Positions 1-9,048 are shown, counted from the first letter of the stretch. The stretch is 42,473 bases of DNA from Clostridia bacterium (GCA_017436915.1 JAFSCE010000024.1:1-42473), one strand, 5' to 3'. Made by a program: numbers and translations. The notes: generated by a model not told the origin, from the letters alone.

Positions 1-138
1 ACTTGTAATCTCTTGTCCGTCAACTGTAATTTTGTTATCGGACAAGTTGATTTGAGTTCCTTCATTTTTTTGTTCGTTAGAACGACAACCCGAAAGCAAA
101 AGGGTTAGCACCACAAAACACGCTAATATTTTTTTCAT
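1..138 (-). CDS. Lipoprotein, N-terminal part only (runs off the window)
   Basis: The first 46 codons of a minus-strand gene are present. The N-terminus is a lipoprotein signal peptide: two lysines after Met, a hydrophobic stretch, and the lipobox LLSGC with Cys18 as the lipidated residue. A Ser/Asn/Glu-rich linker follows. The visible mature start (around NKITVDGQEIT) resembles the beginning of beta-rich secreted domains, but too little is present to name a family. The ATG at 138 is preceded by a GAGGTG ribosome site. The protein should be anchored on the outer face of the membrane after processing by Lgt (encoded at 25505) and signal peptidase II. The region is AT-richer than ppdK beside it. 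Confidence 0.8.
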   Translation of the reverse strand, partial: MKKILACFVVLTLLLSGCRSNEQKNEGTQINLSDNKITVDGQEITS

Positions 139-172
139 ATTGCACCTCGATGAACTATAATATGATGTTTTT

Positions 173-203
173 ATTGTAACATATTTATATATAAAAAAGT
201 GAA
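173..203 (-). promoter_or_regulatory. Weak candidate promoter for the lipoprotein gene
   Basis: On the minus strand a TACAAT -10-like hexamer (173-178) lies upstream of the lipoprotein start. The only -35-like element is TTCACT (198-203), with a long 19-bp spacer. The -10 is reasonable and the -35 is poor. Confidence 0.3.
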
Positions 204-211
204 CCGATTGT

Positions 212-244
212 AAAAAATCGCCCTGCCGAGAGTTCGGCAGGGCG
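212..244 (-). terminator. Intrinsic terminator of ppdK
   Basis: An 11-bp perfect GC-rich stem (219-229 with 234-244, loop GAGT) is followed on the minus strand by six T. It starts 24 nt downstream of the ppdK stop codon. Confidence 0.9.
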
Positions 245-267
245 ATAAGTTTGCTTTATAAATCTAA

Positions 268-2898
268 TTACTTAGATTCTTTGATAGCAGCCTGAGCAGC
301 AGCAAGGCGAGCGATCGGCACACGGAACGGCGAGCAGGACACATAGTCCAGGCCGATGGTGTGGCAGAACTCGACGGACGACGGGTCGCCGCCGTGCTCA
401 CCGCAGATGCCGCAGTGAATGTTCTGACGGGTCTCTTTACCCATCTTGACCGCCATCTTCATCAGCGAGCCAACACCGGTCTGGTCGAGTTTTGCGAACG
501 GATCGCTCTCGTAGATCTTGGTGTCGTAGTACGCGCCGAGGAACTTACCGGCATCGTCACGGCTGAAGCCGAAGGTCATTTGGGTCAGGTCGTTGGTGCC
601 GAAGCAAAAGAACTCGGCCTCTTTCGCAATCTCGTCAGCGGTGAGGCAAGCACGCGGGATTTCCATCATGGTACCCACTTCGTACTTCAGGTCCACACCG
701 GCAGCCGCGATCTCCGCGTCAGCGGTAGCCACAACGATGTCCTTAACGAACTTCATTTCTTTCACTTCACCGGTAAGCGGGATCATGATTTCGGGAACCA
801 TGTTCCAATCCGGATGTGCTTTCTGCACGTTGATAGCAGCACGGATAACCGCGGTGGTCTGCATCTTCGCGATTTCCGGATAGGTGACAGCCAGACGGCA
901 GCCACGGTGACCCATCATCGGGTTGAACTCATGCAAGGAAGCGATGATGTTCTTGATATCCGCAACGGTCTTGCCCTGAGCTTTCGCGAGTGCCGCAATA
1001 TCGGCTTCCTCGGTGGGAACGAACTCGTGCAGCGGGGGATCCAAGAAACGGATGCAAACGGGGCAGCCTTCCAGTGCCTCATACAGCTTCTCAAAGTCAC
1101 CCTGCTGATAGGGCAGAATTTTCGCAAGAGCAGCTTCACGCTCTTCGGCGGTGTCGGAGCAGATCATCTCACGGAATGCCGCAATACGATCCTCTTCGAA
1201 GAACATGTGCTCAGTACGGCACAAACCGATACCTTCAGCACCCAGCTCGCGAGCTTTCTTCGCATCGGCAGGCGTATCCGCATTGGTGCGAACCTTCAAA
1301 CGGCGATACTTGTCCGCCCACGCCATGATGCGACCGAATTCGCCCGCGATCTCAGCGTCAACCGTCGGGATGATGCCGTCGTAGATGTTACCGGTAGAAC
1401 CATCGATGGAGATATAGTCACCCTCGTTGTAGACCTTGCCGGCGAGTTCGAACTTCTTGTTCTCCTCGTCCATTTTGATCTCGCCGCAACCGGATACGCA
1501 GCAGGTACCCATACCACGAGCAACAACGGCTGCGTGAGAGGTCATACCGCCACGAACAGTCAGGATACCCTGAGCCGCTTTCATACCGGTGATATCTTCG
1601 GGAGAGGTCTCAAGACGGACCAGAACGACTTTTTCGCCCTTCTCGTTCCAAGCCACAGCGTCGTCAGCGGTGAACACCACGCGGCCGCAAGCAGCACCGG
1701 GGGAAGCACCCAGACCCTTGCCGGCGGGGGTAGCCGCTTTCAGGGCTTTCTGATCGAACTGAGGATGAAGCAGAGTATCGAGGTTACGAGGATCGATCAT
1801 GGCAACCGCCTGTTGCTCGGTGATCATGCCCTCGTCAACGAGATCGCAAGCGATCTTCAGAGCCGCTTTCGCGGTACGCTTACCGTTACGGGTCTGCAGC
1901 ATGTAGAGCTTGCCGTTCTCAACGGTGAACTCCATATCCTGCATATCGCGATAGTGATCTTCGAGGATCTGGCAAACTTCGGTGAACTGCTTGAACGCCT
2001 CGGGGAATTTCTCCGCCATCTGAGCGATCGGCATGGGAGTACGGACACCCGCCACAACGTCTTCGCCCTGTGCGTTGGTCAAGAACTCACCCATGAGTTT
2101 CTTCTCACCGGTCGCGGGGTCACGGGTAAACGCAACACCGGTACCGCAATCGTCGCCCATGTTACCGAACGCCATCATCTGAACGTTAACGGCAGTACCC
2201 CAGGAATAGGGAATATCGTTGTCACGGCGATACACATTGGCGCGGGGGTTGTCCCAAGAACGGAACACGGCCTTAACAGCGCCCATCAATTGCTCTTTGG
2301 GATCGGTCGGGAAATCCACGCCGATCTTGGCTTTGTACTCGGCCTTAAACTGACCGGCGAGTTCTTTCAGATCGTCAGCAGTCAGATCAACGTCCTGCGT
2401 GACGCCTTTGGCTTCTTTCATCTTATCGATGAGTTCCTCGAAGTACTTTTTACCGACTTCCATAACGACGTCGGAGTACATCTGGATGAAACGGCGATAG
2501 CAGTCCCAAGCCCAACGGGGGTTACCCGATTTCGCGGACAAGGTTTCCACAACGTCTTCATTCAAGCCGAGGTTCAGGATGGTATCCATCATGCCGGGCA
2601 TGGAAGCACGCGCGCCGGAACGCACGGACACGAGCAGCGGATTCTCTTTGTCGCCGAATTTCTTGCCGGCGATCGCTTCCAGCTTCTCGATGTACTCCAT
2701 GATCTCCGCCTGGATATCATCGTTGATACGGCGGCCATCTTCGTAGTACTTGGTGCAGGCCTCAGTGCTGATGGTGAAGCCCTGCGGAACAGGCAGACCC
2801 ATGCCGGTCATTTCGGCGAGGTTCGCACCTTTACCGCCGAGGGTGTTACGCATGGTAGCATTACCCTCGCTGAACAGGTAGACATACTTTTGACTCAT
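268..2898 (-). CDS. ppdK: Pyruvate, phosphate dikinase
   Basis: PPDK interconverts ATP + Pi + pyruvate and AMP + PPi + phosphoenolpyruvate in the cytosol. In anaerobic Clostridia it links the PPi-dependent glycolytic end to PEP supply. The 876-residue length is standard. The N-terminal ATP-grasp half carries the SGARASMPGMMDT signature. The central swivelling domain has GGMTSHAAVV, whose His455 coincides with the phospho-histidine of the Clostridium symbiosum enzyme. The C-terminal TIM barrel ends with HCGICGEHGGDP, containing the catalytic Cys (about residue 832). The start is fixed by an AGGAGGATG ribosome site. The gene is monocistronic, between its own promoter and terminator, and divergent from pth. 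Confidence 0.98.
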   Translation of the reverse strand: MSQKYVYLFSEGNATMRNTLGGKGANLAEMTGMGLPVPQGFTISTEACTKYYEDGRRINDDIQAEIMEYIEKLEAIAGKKFGDKENPLLVSVRSGARASMPGMMDTILNLGLNEDVVETLSAKSGNPRWAWDCYRRFIQMYSDVVMEVGKKYFEELIDKMKEAKGVTQDVDLTADDLKELAGQFKAEYKAKIGVDFPTDPKEQLMGAVKAVFRSWDNPRANVYRRDNDIPYSWGTAVNVQMMAFGNMGDDCGTGVAFTRDPATGEKKLMGEFLTNAQGEDVVAGVRTPMPIAQMAEKFPEAFKQFTEVCQILEDHYRDMQDMEFTVENGKLYMLQTRNGKRTAKAALKIACDLVDEGMITEQQAVAMIDPRNLDTLLHPQFDQKALKAATPAGKGLGASPGAACGRVVFTADDAVAWNEKGEKVVLVRLETSPEDITGMKAAQGILTVRGGMTSHAAVVARGMGTCCVSGCGEIKMDEENKKFELAGKVYNEGDYISIDGSTGNIYDGIIPTVDAEIAGEFGRIMAWADKYRRLKVRTNADTPADAKKARELGAEGIGLCRTEHMFFEEDRIAAFREMICSDTAEEREAALAKILPYQQGDFEKLYEALEGCPVCIRFLDPPLHEFVPTEEADIAALAKAQGKTVADIKNIIASLHEFNPMMGHRGCRLAVTYPEIAKMQTTAVIRAAINVQKAHPDWNMVPEIMIPLTGEVKEMKFVKDIVVATADAEIAAAGVDLKYEVGTMMEIPRACLTADEIAKEAEFFCFGTNDLTQMTFGFSRDDAGKFLGAYYDTKIYESDPFAKLDQTGVGSLMKMAVKMGKETRQNIHCGICGEHGGDPSSVEFCHTIGLDYVSCSPFRVPIARLAAAQAAIKESK

Positions 2899-2981
2899 TC
2901 TACAGTCATCCTCCTACATTTTTTTAACATTTGCAGATAAGATTTTCCTATGCTGACCGAATAGTCAACATAACTGACCAT

Positions 2982-3010
2982 ATTATACCAAAATATTATG
3001 CACTTGAAAA
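2982..3010 (-). promoter_or_regulatory. Sigma-A-type promoter of ppdK
   Basis: A perfect TATAAT -10 (2982-2987, read on minus) and a TTTTCA -35 (3005-3010) are separated by exactly 17 bp, about 85 bp upstream of the ppdK start. Confidence 0.7.
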
Positions 3011-3113
3011 GTAGTTTTTTTTATTTTTTTAATTTTATGACATTGTACCAGTATTTTTCGGTAAAACGCGCCGACTATGGTAACTTTGACTGTTTTTTCT
3101 GCCAAAATTCTGC

Positions 3114-3142
3114 TTGCAAAACCGCCACTTTTTTGCCATAAT
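3114..3142 (+). promoter_or_regulatory. Sigma-A-type promoter of pth-mfd
   Basis: TTGCAA (3114-3119), a 17-bp spacer and CATAAT (3137-3142). Transcription would start near 3149, giving a very short leader of about 12 nt before the pth ATG at 3161. The ribosome site TAGGTGAT would then sit at the very 5' end of the mRNA. Confidence 0.6.
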
Positions 3143-3160
3143 GTTGGTAGGTGATATGCT

Positions 3161-3760
3161 ATGTTTTTCAAAAAGACGAAACCCGCGGGCCCCATCGATT
3201 ACATCATCGTCGGGCTCGGCAATCCGGGTAAAAAATATGAAGGAACACGGCACAATGCAGGATTTGCCGCGATTGAAGCGCTGGCGGAATCCGGCGGTGT
3301 GCGGGTCAACCGCGTCAAGTTTAAATCGCTGTGCGGCGAGATGACCGTGGACGGCAAAAAACTTTTGTTGCTCATGCCGCAAACCTTTATGAACAACAGC
3401 GGCGAGGCGGTGCGGGAAGCGCTGTCCTTTTACAAATTGCCGCCGGAGAACTGCGTCGTAATCTGTGACGACGTCACGCTGGACGTCGGCACCGTCCGTA
3501 TCCGTCGCAAGGGAAGTGACGGCGGTCAACGCGGTATGCGCAGCATTATTACCTTGTGCGGCTCGGAACAATTCCCGCGCATCAAGATCGGTGTGGGGCA
3601 AAAACCGCATCCCGAATATGATCTGGCGGCATGGGTCCTTTCCCGATTTACCAAAGAAGAGGCACCCGCCATTATCAAGGCGGCAAAAGATGCTGCCGAC
3701 GCGGCACTTCTGATCGCAGACGGACAGATCGATAAAGCGATGAACGATTTTTCAAGGTAG
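3161..3760 (+). CDS. pth: Peptidyl-tRNA hydrolase
   Basis: Pth releases peptides from peptidyl-tRNA that drops off ribosomes, recycling tRNA in the cytosol. The 199-residue protein has the family's N-terminal VGLGNPGKKYEGTRHNAG block. Asn21 and the catalytic His31 correspond to N10 and H20 of the E. coli enzyme. The PQTFMNNSG and DDVTLDVG motifs follow. About eleven residues precede the core, slightly more than usual. Oddly, the usual GGHNG segment (with the tRNA-contacting Asn114 of E. coli) reads GGQRG at residues 121-125. The pth stop codon lies inside the ribosome site of mfd 6 nt downstream, so the two are cotranscribed; pth-mfd is a common Firmicutes pair. Confidence 0.95.
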   Translation: MFFKKTKPAGPIDYIIVGLGNPGKKYEGTRHNAGFAAIEALAESGGVRVNRVKFKSLCGEMTVDGKKLLLLMPQTFMNNSGEAVREALSFYKLPPENCVVICDDVTLDVGTVRIRRKGSDGGQRGMRSIITLCGSEQFPRIKIGVGQKPHPEYDLAAWVLSRFTKEEAPAIIKAAKDAADAALLIADGQIDKAMNDFSR

Positions 3761-3766
3761 GATACA

Positions 3767-6700
3767 ATGTCAATTTTTGAAACGGGGCTGTCGGAACTCG
3801 ATACCCTAAAAGCGGTCTTGCAGGATTTGAAAGCGGGACACTCCCCCGTCCTGCTGACCGGCACCGGTCACATTCATAAGGTATTATTAACACACGCTTT
3901 AGCCGCCCGCATGGGCCGCAAAGCGTTTTTCGTCGTGGCAGACGAAGCGGAGGCCACCCGCGTGTGCGAGGATCTTGCGGCGCTCGGCGAAAATGCCCTT
4001 ATGTTGCCGGCGCGCGAATTATCGCTCAGGCAAACCGAGACCGCCTCACGCGAATATGAACAACTGCGGCTGGGTGTGCTTTCCAAAATGGTAAGCGGCG
4101 ACTACTCTGTGGTTGTTGCGGGCGTTGATGCGGTGATGAGTTACACCGTCCCGCCCGAAACGTTACGCGCACGCACCCTGCGTTTGGAACGCGACAAAGA
4201 CTTACCTGTAAACGATCTGCCCGCCGCCCTCGCTCGCATGGGGTATTCCCGTTGCGATCAAATTGAGGGTGCCGGTCAATTTGCGGTGCGCGGTGGCACT
4301 ATTGACGTGTATCCCGCACAAAACGCTTCGCCCATCCGCATTGAGTTATGGGGCGATACCGTTGATACCATTTCGTATTTTGATATTCTCTCCCAACGGC
4401 GCACCGACGCACTGTCCGCCGTCGAAATCCCGCCCGCTTGCGAAATTTTATACGATTCCGCCGAGGAATTGAGCAAACAATTAGAAACGCTCGCCGCCTC
4501 TCTTAGCGGAAAACGCGCCGATCTTGTTAGAGAGCATCTTTTGCAAGACGCCCACCGCTTGCGCGGCGGCACACAACCCGTAGCGCCCGATCGGTATCTG
4601 CCGCTCATTTACCCCGAAGCCGCAACCGCTTTGGACTACGCAAAAGACGCGTTACTCATTGTTTCCGAAAGCGCCAAGGTGCGCGAGCGCGTTCGGAGCG
4701 CCGATTGGCAACTGCAAGAAGATATCCAAACGCTCTTGGAAGAAGGGTGCTTGTGTCGGGAACTGTGCCGTTATCAGATGGATTTCGAAGACCTTTCCCG
4801 TCTTTTTGAAATGCACCCCACCGTACTCATGGAAACGTTCGCGCACAGCAGCAACGATATTCCCGTGCGCGGGTTACATTCCCTCACCTGCCGCCAGTTA
4901 CCGGTATGGTCAGGCGGGCTATCACTGCTGTGTGAGGATTTGCAGGATTGTCTTTCTCGTCACATGGCGTGTATCGTGCTCGCCGGCGCGGAAGAAAAGA
5001 ACGCACAAACACTTGCCGAGGATCTGCAAAGCCGCGGCATTCCCGCCTTATACGCACCCGCTCCCGAAAAACCGCTTCGCGATCGCGTGTTGGTCCTGCG
5101 CGGCGGGCTTTCTGCCGGCGCGGAATTCCCGGATGCAAACTTATGTATCATCACACACGGACGCATCACCGTCAATCGCCGCCGTCGGCGCTTGAACCGC
5201 ACCGCGGGTGCAGAAATTCACAGTTTATCGGAACTGGTTGTCGGCGACTATATCGTTCACGCGGCACACGGCATCGGTCTGTACCAAGGTATCCACCAGT
5301 TAGAAGTACAAGGTGTTGTGAAAGATTATCTGAAATTGCAATACGATAAAGGCGATACGTTGTACGTGCCGGTCACACAATTGGATCTCGTATCCAAGTA
5401 TATCGGTAACAAGGACGAGGTCAAGGTGCGTCTGCACCGCCTGGGCGGACAGGAATGGCAAAAGACCAAAACACGGGTACGCACGGCTGTCAAGGACATT
5501 GCCAAAGAACTCATTAACTTATACTCACAGCGCATGGCAACACCGGGGCACGCCTTTGATCCCGACACCGAGTGGCAGTATGATTTCGAACGCCATTTTG
5601 AATACGAGGAAACCGAGGATCAGTTGCGTTGCATCGACGAGATCAAAGCCGACATGGAACGGCCCGTTCCGATGGACCGTTTGTTGTGTGGTGACGTTGG
5701 ATTTGGCAAGACGGAGGTGGCACTTCGTGCCGCGTTCAAATGCGTTTCGCAAAGCAAGCAATGCGTCCTCTTAGTCCCCACCACCATTTTGGCGTTTCAA
5801 CATTATAATACGCTGGTCAAACGCTTTGACGGATTCCCGGTACAGATCGAAATGCTGTCGCGTTTCCGCACTCCAAAACAACAAGAGAAGATCTTAAAGG
5901 ATATGGCGTCCGGCAAACTGGATATTTTGGTGGGTACTCACCGCATGCTGTCCAAGGATGTGAAATTCCGAAACCTCGGTTTGTTTATCGTGGACGAGGA
6001 GCAACGCTTCGGTGTGGCACAAAAAGAGCGGATCAAGGAGCTTGCTCCGCAGGTGGACGTGCTGACGCTCTCCGCCACCCCCATCCCCCGCACGCTCAAC
6101 ATGGCGATGAGCGGTATCCGCGATATGTCCATCATTGAGGAAGCCCCGCAGGATCGCCGTCCGGTACAGACCTACGTGCTGGAACACGATAACGGCATCA
6201 TCGCCGACGCCATCCGCCGAGAACTGCGCCGCGGCGGGCAGGTATACTACGTGCACAACCGCACCGACACCATCGAACGCTGTGCCGCGGGGTTGCAAAT
6301 GCGCATCCCCGAAGCGCGAATTGCGTTCGCACACGGAAAAATGTCCGAGGAAGAAATGTCGGATATTTGGCGGCAGGTCATCGACCACGAAATTGACGTG
6401 CTCGTGTGTACCACCATCATCGAAACCGGCGTGGACGTGCCGAACGTCAACACTTTGATTATTGAAAACGCCGATCGGTTTGGGCTCTCACAACTGCATC
6501 AGCTGCGCGGACGTGTTGGGCGGTCTTCGCGCCGCGCGTTTGCGTATCTCACGTTCCTGCGCGGCAAGGTGCTCACCGACGTATCCACCAAACGACTTGA
6601 AGCGATTCGTGAATTCACCGAATTCGGTGCCGGTTTTAAGATCGCCATGCGCGACATGGAGATCCGCGGCGCGGGCAATTTGCTCGGCGCACAACAGCAC

Positions 6701-7228
6701 GGACACATGGAAGCGGTCGGATATGATTTGTATCTGCGCCTGCTCGCGGAAGCGGTAGACGAAGAAAAGGGCAAGCCCAAAACCCGTGAAGCCGAATGTC
6801 TTATTGACCTGCCGGTGTCGGCACACATCCCCGAAAGTTATATCGGTACTAACGCACAACGCCTCGATATGTACCGCCGCATTGCGGATATCCGCACGGA
6901 AGAGGATTCCTTGGACGTGTACGACGAATTGATCGACCGCTTTGGCGAACCGCCCGCAGCAGTGCAAGGATTGGTCGAGGTCGCGTTGCTCCGCAACATG
7001 GCGGCAGCTGCCGGAATTTACGAGGTTAAGCAAACTGCCGACACACTGCTTTTGTATCAACGCACGTTAGACTTGTCACTCGGCTCCAAGCTGAACGCGG
7101 CACTACCCGGTAGGGTGATGATCAATGCGGGTCCGAAACCGTACGTCGCGGTCAAGATCAAACAGGGTCTATCGTCACTGGACGTGCTTCGTGAAGCGTT
7201 ACAGGCAATCGAAAATAAGGATCAATAA
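3767..7228 (+). CDS. mfd: Transcription-repair coupling factor Mfd
   Basis: Mfd is the ATP-driven DNA translocase that pushes stalled RNA polymerase off template-strand lesions and recruits UvrA. At 1153 residues it is full length. In order: the N-terminal UvrB-homology region (with the AGQFAVRGGTIDVYP segment), the RNA-polymerase-interacting CarD-like domain (about 480-580, GDYIVHAAHGIGLYQG), the helicase core with Walker A GDVGFGKT (642-649), DEEQRFG, SATPIPRT, the RecG/Mfd-type ETGVDVPN and QLRGRVGRS motifs, and the C-terminal regulatory domain from about 1000 onward. The start at 3767 follows AAGGTAGG. The gene ends at a strong terminator. Confidence 0.97.
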   Translation: MSIFETGLSELDTLKAVLQDLKAGHSPVLLTGTGHIHKVLLTHALAARMGRKAFFVVADEAEATRVCEDLAALGENALMLPARELSLRQTETASREYEQLRLGVLSKMVSGDYSVVVAGVDAVMSYTVPPETLRARTLRLERDKDLPVNDLPAALARMGYSRCDQIEGAGQFAVRGGTIDVYPAQNASPIRIELWGDTVDTISYFDILSQRRTDALSAVEIPPACEILYDSAEELSKQLETLAASLSGKRADLVREHLLQDAHRLRGGTQPVAPDRYLPLIYPEAATALDYAKDALLIVSESAKVRERVRSADWQLQEDIQTLLEEGCLCRELCRYQMDFEDLSRLFEMHPTVLMETFAHSSNDIPVRGLHSLTCRQLPVWSGGLSLLCEDLQDCLSRHMACIVLAGAEEKNAQTLAEDLQSRGIPALYAPAPEKPLRDRVLVLRGGLSAGAEFPDANLCIITHGRITVNRRRRRLNRTAGAEIHSLSELVVGDYIVHAAHGIGLYQGIHQLEVQGVVKDYLKLQYDKGDTLYVPVTQLDLVSKYIGNKDEVKVRLHRLGGQEWQKTKTRVRTAVKDIAKELINLYSQRMATPGHAFDPDTEWQYDFERHFEYEETEDQLRCIDEIKADMERPVPMDRLLCGDVGFGKTEVALRAAFKCVSQSKQCVLLVPTTILAFQHYNTLVKRFDGFPVQIEMLSRFRTPKQQEKILKDMASGKLDILVGTHRMLSKDVKFRNLGLFIVDEEQRFGVAQKERIKELAPQVDVLTLSATPIPRTLNMAMSGIRDMSIIEEAPQDRRPVQTYVLEHDNGIIADAIRRELRRGGQVYYVHNRTDTIERCAAGLQMRIPEARIAFAHGKMSEEEMSDIWRQVIDHEIDVLVCTTIIETGVDVPNVNTLIIENADRFGLSQLHQLRGRVGRSSRRAFAYLTFLRGKVLTDVSTKRLEAIREFTEFGAGFKIAMRDMEIRGAGNLLGAQQHGHMEAVGYDLYLRLLAEAVDEEKGKPKTREAECLIDLPVSAHIPESYIGTNAQRLDMYRRIADIRTEEDSLDVYDELIDRFGEPPAAVQGLVEVALLRNMAAAAGIYEVKQTADTLLLYQRTLDLSLGSKLNAALPGRVMINAGPKPYVAVKIKQGLSSLDVLREALQAIENKDQ

Positions 7229-7230
7229 TA

Positions 7231-7260
7231 AAAACGGGGTGGCGCACGCCACCCCGTTTT
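7231..7260. terminator. Bidirectional intrinsic terminator between mfd and degV
   Basis: A 14-bp perfect stem (7231-7244 with 7247-7260, loop CA) is flanked by A and T runs on both sides, so it can end mfd on plus and degV on minus. degV's stop codon begins at its very edge. Confidence 0.92.
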
Positions 7261-8097
7261 TTACCATTTTTCAAACCCGACCAATAAACCGCCGCGTTCC
7301 GCATAATAACTGCATAATCCTCGACACTCTTCGATCTCTACGCATGCTAAAGGAAATTCACTCTGTATTTTCTCCGTTAACTGCTTCGCCGCTTTTTCAT
7401 TTTGACAATGCGCAATACGTACGCGCCCTTTGCAGACGCCTTCTGCTTTCAAAAACGTTAGCATCGTTCCCAAAGACCGTTCTTCGCCGCGGCATTTTGC
7501 CAGCGGCTCGAGGTCTCCCGCATCGCTCGCTTTACCGACCACGCGAATCCCCAAAAAACCGGCGATTTTGGCAACCGACGGCGATACTCTGCCGTTTGCC
7601 GCAAAATTTTTAAGCGAGGCAAGCACAAAAAGAAGTCCCGTTGACGCTTTGTACGCCTCCGCTTTTGTTTTTAATTCTTCATACGGTACGCCCTCTGTGA
7701 TCCACTCTTCCAGTTTTTCAACGATTAACGCGGGCTCCGGCCCTGCCGACAACGAATCGATCACGCACACACGTCTGTCGGGGTGTTCTGCCTCGTACAT
7801 GGCCTTTGTGGCACATGCCGCGTTATAGCTACCCGAAAGACCGCTTGTAATGGTTACGCAAACAACGTCCTCGGCTTCATCAAACGCCGCTAACCAATCC
7901 GACGGATTGGGGCACGAGGTTTTCGACCTGCCGCTATAGGCATCAAAATAAGAAATCATATCCTGAACGTCTAACGCTTCATTATCCACAAATTCCCGTT
8001 CGGATGTGTGAATTTTTAACGGTGCAACCGCAAAAGAGACGGTTTTTAATGCCAAAATATTAGCGGAAGAATCCGCTACGATTTTTATATTTCTCAT
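7261..8097 (-). CDS. DegV family fatty-acid-binding protein
   Basis: DegV-family (EDD fold) proteins bind a fatty-acid chain and, where studied in Firmicutes, present it to the FakA kinase; the role of this member is not shown by sequence. The 278-residue protein has the N-terminal IVADSSAN motif, the TITSGLSGSYNAA ligand-site motif, an IDSLSAGP segment and the C-terminal domain with GRVRIAHCQNEKAA. It starts at an ATG with an AGAGGAAA ribosome site. It is transcribed alone, convergent with mfd. No fakA is in the window. Confidence 0.9.
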   Translation of the reverse strand: MRNIKIVADSSANILALKTVSFAVAPLKIHTSEREFVDNEALDVQDMISYFDAYSGRSKTSCPNPSDWLAAFDEAEDVVCVTITSGLSGSYNAACATKAMYEAEHPDRRVCVIDSLSAGPEPALIVEKLEEWITEGVPYEELKTKAEAYKASTGLLFVLASLKNFAANGRVSPSVAKIAGFLGIRVVGKASDAGDLEPLAKCRGEERSLGTMLTFLKAEGVCKGRVRIAHCQNEKAAKQLTEKIQSEFPLACVEIEECRGLCSYYAERGGLLVGFEKW

Positions 8098-8105
8098 TCC
8101 GGTTT

Positions 8106-8145
8106 CCTCTTTCTGTGAAATTGTTCTTACCTTATCACAAAGAGG
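8106..8145. promoter_or_regulatory. Imperfect dyad just upstream of degV
   Basis: CCTCTTTCTGTGA (8106-8118) faces TCACAAAGAGG (8135-8145); the arms match except for a 2-nt insertion. It covers the degV ribosome site and the probable transcription start region, so it could be an operator or an mRNA hairpin masking the ribosome site. No clear -35/-10 pair is seen. Confidence 0.3.
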
Positions 8146-8221
8146 AAAGAGAGTCCACCTACTGCTTGAAAACGAAAATTCTATCCTGCGTAGAGATGGA
8201 TTCTACCACGTTTTTCATCAA

Positions 8222-8255
8222 AAAAGGGTAGGTTTCGTACGAAACCTACCCTTTT
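8222..8255 (-). terminator. Terminator of ttcA (34-bp perfect palindrome)
   Basis: Positions 8222-8255 form a perfect palindrome that can fold into a hairpin ending in CCCTTTTTT on the minus strand, 3 nt downstream of the ttcA stop. T runs occur on both strands. Confidence 0.88.
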
Positions 8256-8258
8256 GTT

Positions 8259-8978
8259 TTACCAGCCGCTGATGTGCGCTTTTTGGAGCGCTTCGGTTAT
8301 TTTGTGACTGACATCGCCATAGGTTTCGGACAGTTGTCCGATCAGTTCTTTGGCGCGCTGTCGATGTGTGACACCATCCACCGGACAGCGAGACTTCACG
8401 ATCGGTAACCCCTCCCGCTGTACGAACGCCGCAATCTCCTGCTCGGTTAAAAAGATCATCGGGCGAATCAAGGTAATATCGCTGCGGTCTAAATAGCTTT
8501 TCGGCGAAAAACAACCGATGGTAGCACCCAATAATAAATTCATCAGCACCGTTTCGGCTGCATCGTCCTGATGGTGGCCGAGGGCAACCTTGTTACAACC
8601 CGCTTCTTTTGCCACACGGTGTAGCGTGCCGCGTCTGAGTCGTGCGCACAAGCTGCATGGGGTTTCGTCGCCGATACGCTCCTGTACGGCGTCCCACAAC
8701 TTCGTGCGTTTGAGCACGTACGGCACCTCTAACCGACCGCACAACGCGGCAACGGCGGAATAGTCACCCTCTTCTCCGTTAAAAGCGGGATCAAGAGTAA
8801 TGGCTGTTAGCGTGAACGGGTGCAGATAAAATCGTCGCAGCTCCGCAAGCAGCGCAAGCAGTGCTATGCTGTCCTTGCCACCGGATACGCCAACCGCTAT
8901 ATGGTCACCGGCTTCAATCAACCCATACATCTCCACCGCCGCGCGAAACGGCGCAGAGAGATCACGTTTTGCAGACAT
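8259..8978 (-). CDS. ttcA: TtcA-family tRNA 2-thiolation protein
   Basis: TtcA uses ATP and a 4Fe-4S cluster to thiolate cytidine 32 of certain tRNAs. This protein has the PP-loop SGGKDS (residues 32-37). It also has the three cysteines expected to hold the cluster: the CSLC pair (Cys108, Cys111) and Cys198 in the SRCPVDG segment; GHHQDDAAET lies between. At 239 residues it is shorter than the E. coli enzyme (about 311), as Clostridia members often are. The target nucleoside cannot be read from sequence, so 'TtcA-family' is safer than a fixed substrate. The start at 8978 follows GGGGAGTGAAAGG. It lies only 70 nt downstream of ftsZ, with the ftsZ terminator hairpin in between. Confidence 0.88.
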   Translation of the reverse strand: MSAKRDLSAPFRAAVEMYGLIEAGDHIAVGVSGGKDSIALLALLAELRRFYLHPFTLTAITLDPAFNGEEGDYSAVAALCGRLEVPYVLKRTKLWDAVQERIGDETPCSLCARLRRGTLHRVAKEAGCNKVALGHHQDDAAETVLMNLLLGATIGCFSPKSYLDRSDITLIRPMIFLTEQEIAAFVQREGLPIVKSRCPVDGVTHRQRAKELIGQLSETYGDVSHKITEALQKAHISGW

Positions 8979-9002
8979 CCTTTCACTCCCCTTTCTTTTG
9001 AA

Positions 9003-9034
9003 AAACGGCGGGAAGCGATTGCTTCCCGCCGTTT
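9003..9034 (-). terminator. Terminator or attenuator between ftsZ and ttcA
   Basis: A 14-bp perfect stem (9003-9016 with 9021-9034, 4-nt loop) is followed on minus by five T. It lies just after the ftsZ stop and ends about 24 nt before the ttcA start codon, too close for a separate ttcA promoter between them. Confidence 0.88.
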
Positions 9035-9048
9035 GGTGTTACAATTGA

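Noticed and set aside
361..2940. An 859-codon open frame on the plus strand opposite ppdK
   Set aside because: It is antisense to a full-length, motif-complete PPDK, has no ribosome site and no recognisable domain; strong codon bias in ppdK removes stops on the other strand.
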